A stretch of DNA of 64,000 nucleotides, taken from positions 186,001-250,000 of the forward strand of contig JAKCPI010005146.1 in the NCBI GenBank assembly GCA_023213315.1. The letters run 5' to 3'. The stretch is from Euborellia annulipes. Its lineage: Eukaryota > Arthropoda > Insecta > Dermaptera > Anisolabididae. This document shows, one piece after another, positions 61,565 through 64,000 of this stretch (position 1 is its first letter; each line of letters opens with the position of its first letter). The position numbers were made by a program, and so were the translations under genes. The notes beneath the pieces were generated by a model. The model saw only the letters and a program-made list of their open reading frames with translations, was not told the origin of the DNA and searched no databases.

Positions 61565-62085
61565 TCACGATTATTGTTATTAGAAATAAAAGACATTTTT
61601 TGTCTTAAATTGTGGTTTATTTTAACAAATAATAATACAAAAAGAGTGTTATTAATTACAATAAATACGTTTTGACTGCAACCATCATCATGTAGATGCA
61701 TTCACTATGAACAATGAGGGTTAGGTATTATTTACATGCGTGGCTAACTTCGCCTCGTTTATATTCGTAGCCAACTTCACTTCGTCACGCATGTAAATAA
61801 TTCTGCAACTATCTGATGATAGGGTAAATGCATTCACTATGAACAATGAACACTGAGGGTTAGGTATTATTTACATTCGTGGCTAACTTCACTTCGTCAC
61901 GCATGTAAATAATACCTAACCTTCAGTTCATTGTTCGAAGTGAAGCATCTACCTGTTGACATCTGTAGCGGCCGAAACATTGTAATTATTGTAATTAATT
62001 ACGCATTTTTTGAATTTTTATTTGCTAAAATAAGCTACGATTTAAACAAAAAAAAATCTTTTATTTGTAATTACTTTATTTATTT
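61565..62085. mobile_element. Large fold-back with nested hairpins
   Basis: Outer arms of about 105 bases (61578-61680 and 61965-62072) pair around GGTTTATTTTAACAAATAAT / ATTTTTATTTGCTAAAATAA. The centre has two tandem hairpin units with GTTAGGTATTATTTACATGC and its complement GCATGTAAATAATACCTAAC, together with GTGGCTAACTTCGCC-like words. The 47855-47935 segment is a half copy of the outer arm. CGGCCGAAACATTG near 61969 is the Penelope-type GAAAC motif. Confidence 0.55.
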
Positions 62086-63630
62086 ATTTTTTAATGAAAA
62101 TTCACTTTCAAGCCGGTTGTATGACCCTTGGTAAGTTTAAAAGCACTTGATTTGGAGCAATTGACCTGAAACTTGATTGGAAGAGGCGTTTGAGATTTAA
62201 AAGTGTTATTTCTTTTTTTATTGTTTAGATTCGAAGTTTACAATGAAGAATTTTTAAGCTACAAAATGTTTTTTAAGAGCGTTTCGAGCGCAGTCTCTGC
62301 CTCACAATGAAAGTAACAATTCCTTTTCCCTTTCCTCTGTATTTAAATATGAAAAACTGTTTCTATGAAAACTATCAAATCTGAATTATTAATACCAACA
62401 GTATAAAAGCAAACTATAAAAAGAATACGGCATCATTTTGATAAGTAAAAAATAAAAAATCATCATATAAACATGAAAAAAAAAAATTTCTTTTTGTAGA
62501 ACTATGTTATTTTTATTGTGTTTATTTTTATATGTTTAGAAAAGGAAAAACGATGTGGAAATTTGAAAATGTAATTTTTGATTATTAAACTAACATGAAA
62601 AAAACGCTATTTGGTTAACTACACATGAAAAAACCTAATAGATTGTAAAAAAATTGAGAAATCAATATTTAATTGATCCCAATTGAACTTTTAATTTACA
62701 CTTTTCCTAAATTTACATAATTTGATTTTTGATGATAAATAATTATTGTTTTAAATTATATAAATCAGAAAGGACTTATGGACTCCTCTTGATTATCTTT
62801 TAGACCGACACTGCTTCTTTATAATTCCATTTTCAACGTCTACTTATAATTTTATTTTATAATAATAATCAATATGGACGACGTTGTCCGGTTCACTGAC
62901 GCTTTCTTTAATCAACTTTCTTATTCACTAGGAGAATATATAAATTTTTTCTAAATATATGTATCTTTATCGTACTCTATTATGGACATTGAATTGCACG
63001 AATGAAAAAATGAAAAAAATGTACAAGAGGTAAAAGAGAGTTCAAAATAATAGATAAACTTTTCAATTAATGAATTTTATATAGCCTATTACCTCTCCCA
63101 GGGACGTTATTTCAGATTTTACTTGGGAGGTAAAAATTCATCTTTTCTACTTTCTCCCCCCCCACACCAGAAAGCCCAAACTTGGACTTTTGGATTCTTG
63201 CTCAATAATACTATAATTTTTTATTTTATTCATTTTTGAAATAGTGGTTTTGTTACTTAAAAAACAAATTTAAAATAATGCTTATAGAACTTTTATCTTT
63301 TAGTATTAACAAAATTTAAAATTTTAGCGCCCCAAAAAGCCACGTTTAATTATAGTAAATAAGAACAAATTTTACAATAACCTAAGCTGTGTCCACATCA
63401 ACAAAAATTTATGTGCCTGTTGAATTCGCTCTGCGGCGAAAATATTTACGTGCACAGAGTCAATAAATATTAATATTTGGGTTGTGCGCGCTCTATGTCA
63501 CTGGCCATCAGAATTTGGTTAGAATAATCTAATAGCAATACTAATCTGATTCGATATTCTCAAAAAAATTTTTTTTTTCTTTAGTTTTTTATGCTTGGGG
63601 GTTTTTTTGCCATTCAGCCAGTCCATTATA
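62086..63630. other. Unassigned AT-rich sequence
   Basis: No gene or repeat recognised. Confidence 0.45.
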
Positions 63631-63906
63631 TACCATCTATTTCAATAGTATTAGGACTAAAGCCCGGTAGTTAGGCAGCCCAAATGGCAACTTGTCTGTG
63701 TGAGAAATAACCTTTTTCAAAGCAGACAATATGCCGAACGACCCTTGTAACAAAAGAATAACCATAAAAATTTATCTTTTTAATCAAGATATATCGAAAT
63801 AAAAATTATCTGAATGTATTAATCAAAAAAAAAGTTTAGTGAGCGTGTGTCTTTTTGGCTGCCTAACTACCGGGCTTTAGTCCTAATACTATTGCAATAG
63901 ATGGTA
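63631..63906. mobile_element. MITE E, copy 3 (276 bp, TA-flanked)
   Basis: TACCATCTATTTCAATAGTA, GACTAAAGCCCGGTAGTTAG and GCAGCCCAAATGGC at the left, complement at 63858-63906. The interior shares CAAAGCAGACAATATGCCGA-like sequence with copy 2 in reversed order. Confidence 0.85.
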
Positions 63907-64000
63907 TATCAAAAATACAATAATTAAAAACATAATTACAAAAAATCTCATATAAATAAACACTGTTAGCAAAAAAAAAATACAAACTTTCTTCTATTGA

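Overview
The window is eukaryotic, AT-rich DNA with long introns. It carries most of one real gene on the + strand: a calcium/calmodulin-dependent protein kinase type I (CaMKI). Eight constitutive coding exons, plus one probable 54-nt cassette exon, lie between 2759 and 52070. They encode the kinase domain from the glycine-rich loop to the stop codon, about 321 residues without the cassette. The N-terminal exon or exons, before the glycine loop, were not found here and are probably upstream. From memory the protein looks more like arthropod than vertebrate CaMKI. With the base composition, the 34-kb first intron and the dense transposon load, this suggests an arthropod, possibly a crustacean such as a copepod. 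That assignment is inference.

Layout: 1-2758 is intron with SINEs and repeat A. The glycine-loop exon is at 2759-2893. From 2894 to 37372 is one giant intron, or two introns (2894-26142 and 26197-37372) when the cassette exon at 26143-26196 is used. This intron holds hairpin-ended repeat A, several small TA-flanked inverted-repeat elements (MITEs B, C, D, E), tRNA-derived SINEs, a tandem tRNA-like array, fold-back repeats of Penelope type with intact hammerhead-ribozyme cores, and a decayed non-LTR retrotransposon with endonuclease and reverse transcriptase (27.2-30.2 kb). From 35.1 to 41.7 kb is a retrotransposon graveyard: Ty3-like integrase pieces on both strands, two jockey-like RTs, a Penelope-like RT and a Ty1/copia fragment. 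Exon 37373-37447 lies inside it. The remaining exons follow at 42803, 44928, 46925, 47597, 48528 and 51933. From about 52.4 kb to the end I see only repeats and AT-rich sequence.

How it works together: all exon junctions keep one reading frame, and the kinase hallmarks appear in order ([31 protein letters not shown], and a C-terminal calmodulin-binding helix). The 54-nt exon keeps the frame and would insert 18 residues just after helix C, creating an R-R-F-S motif. All transposon coding regions are broken by stops and frameshifts. The biology most worth following up is the cassette exon and the set of hammerhead ribozymes in the Penelope-type terminal repeats. Two G/T-homopolymer tracts (about 12.86-13.11 kb and 58.73-59.09 kb) look like damaged consensus sequence rather than genuine DNA.
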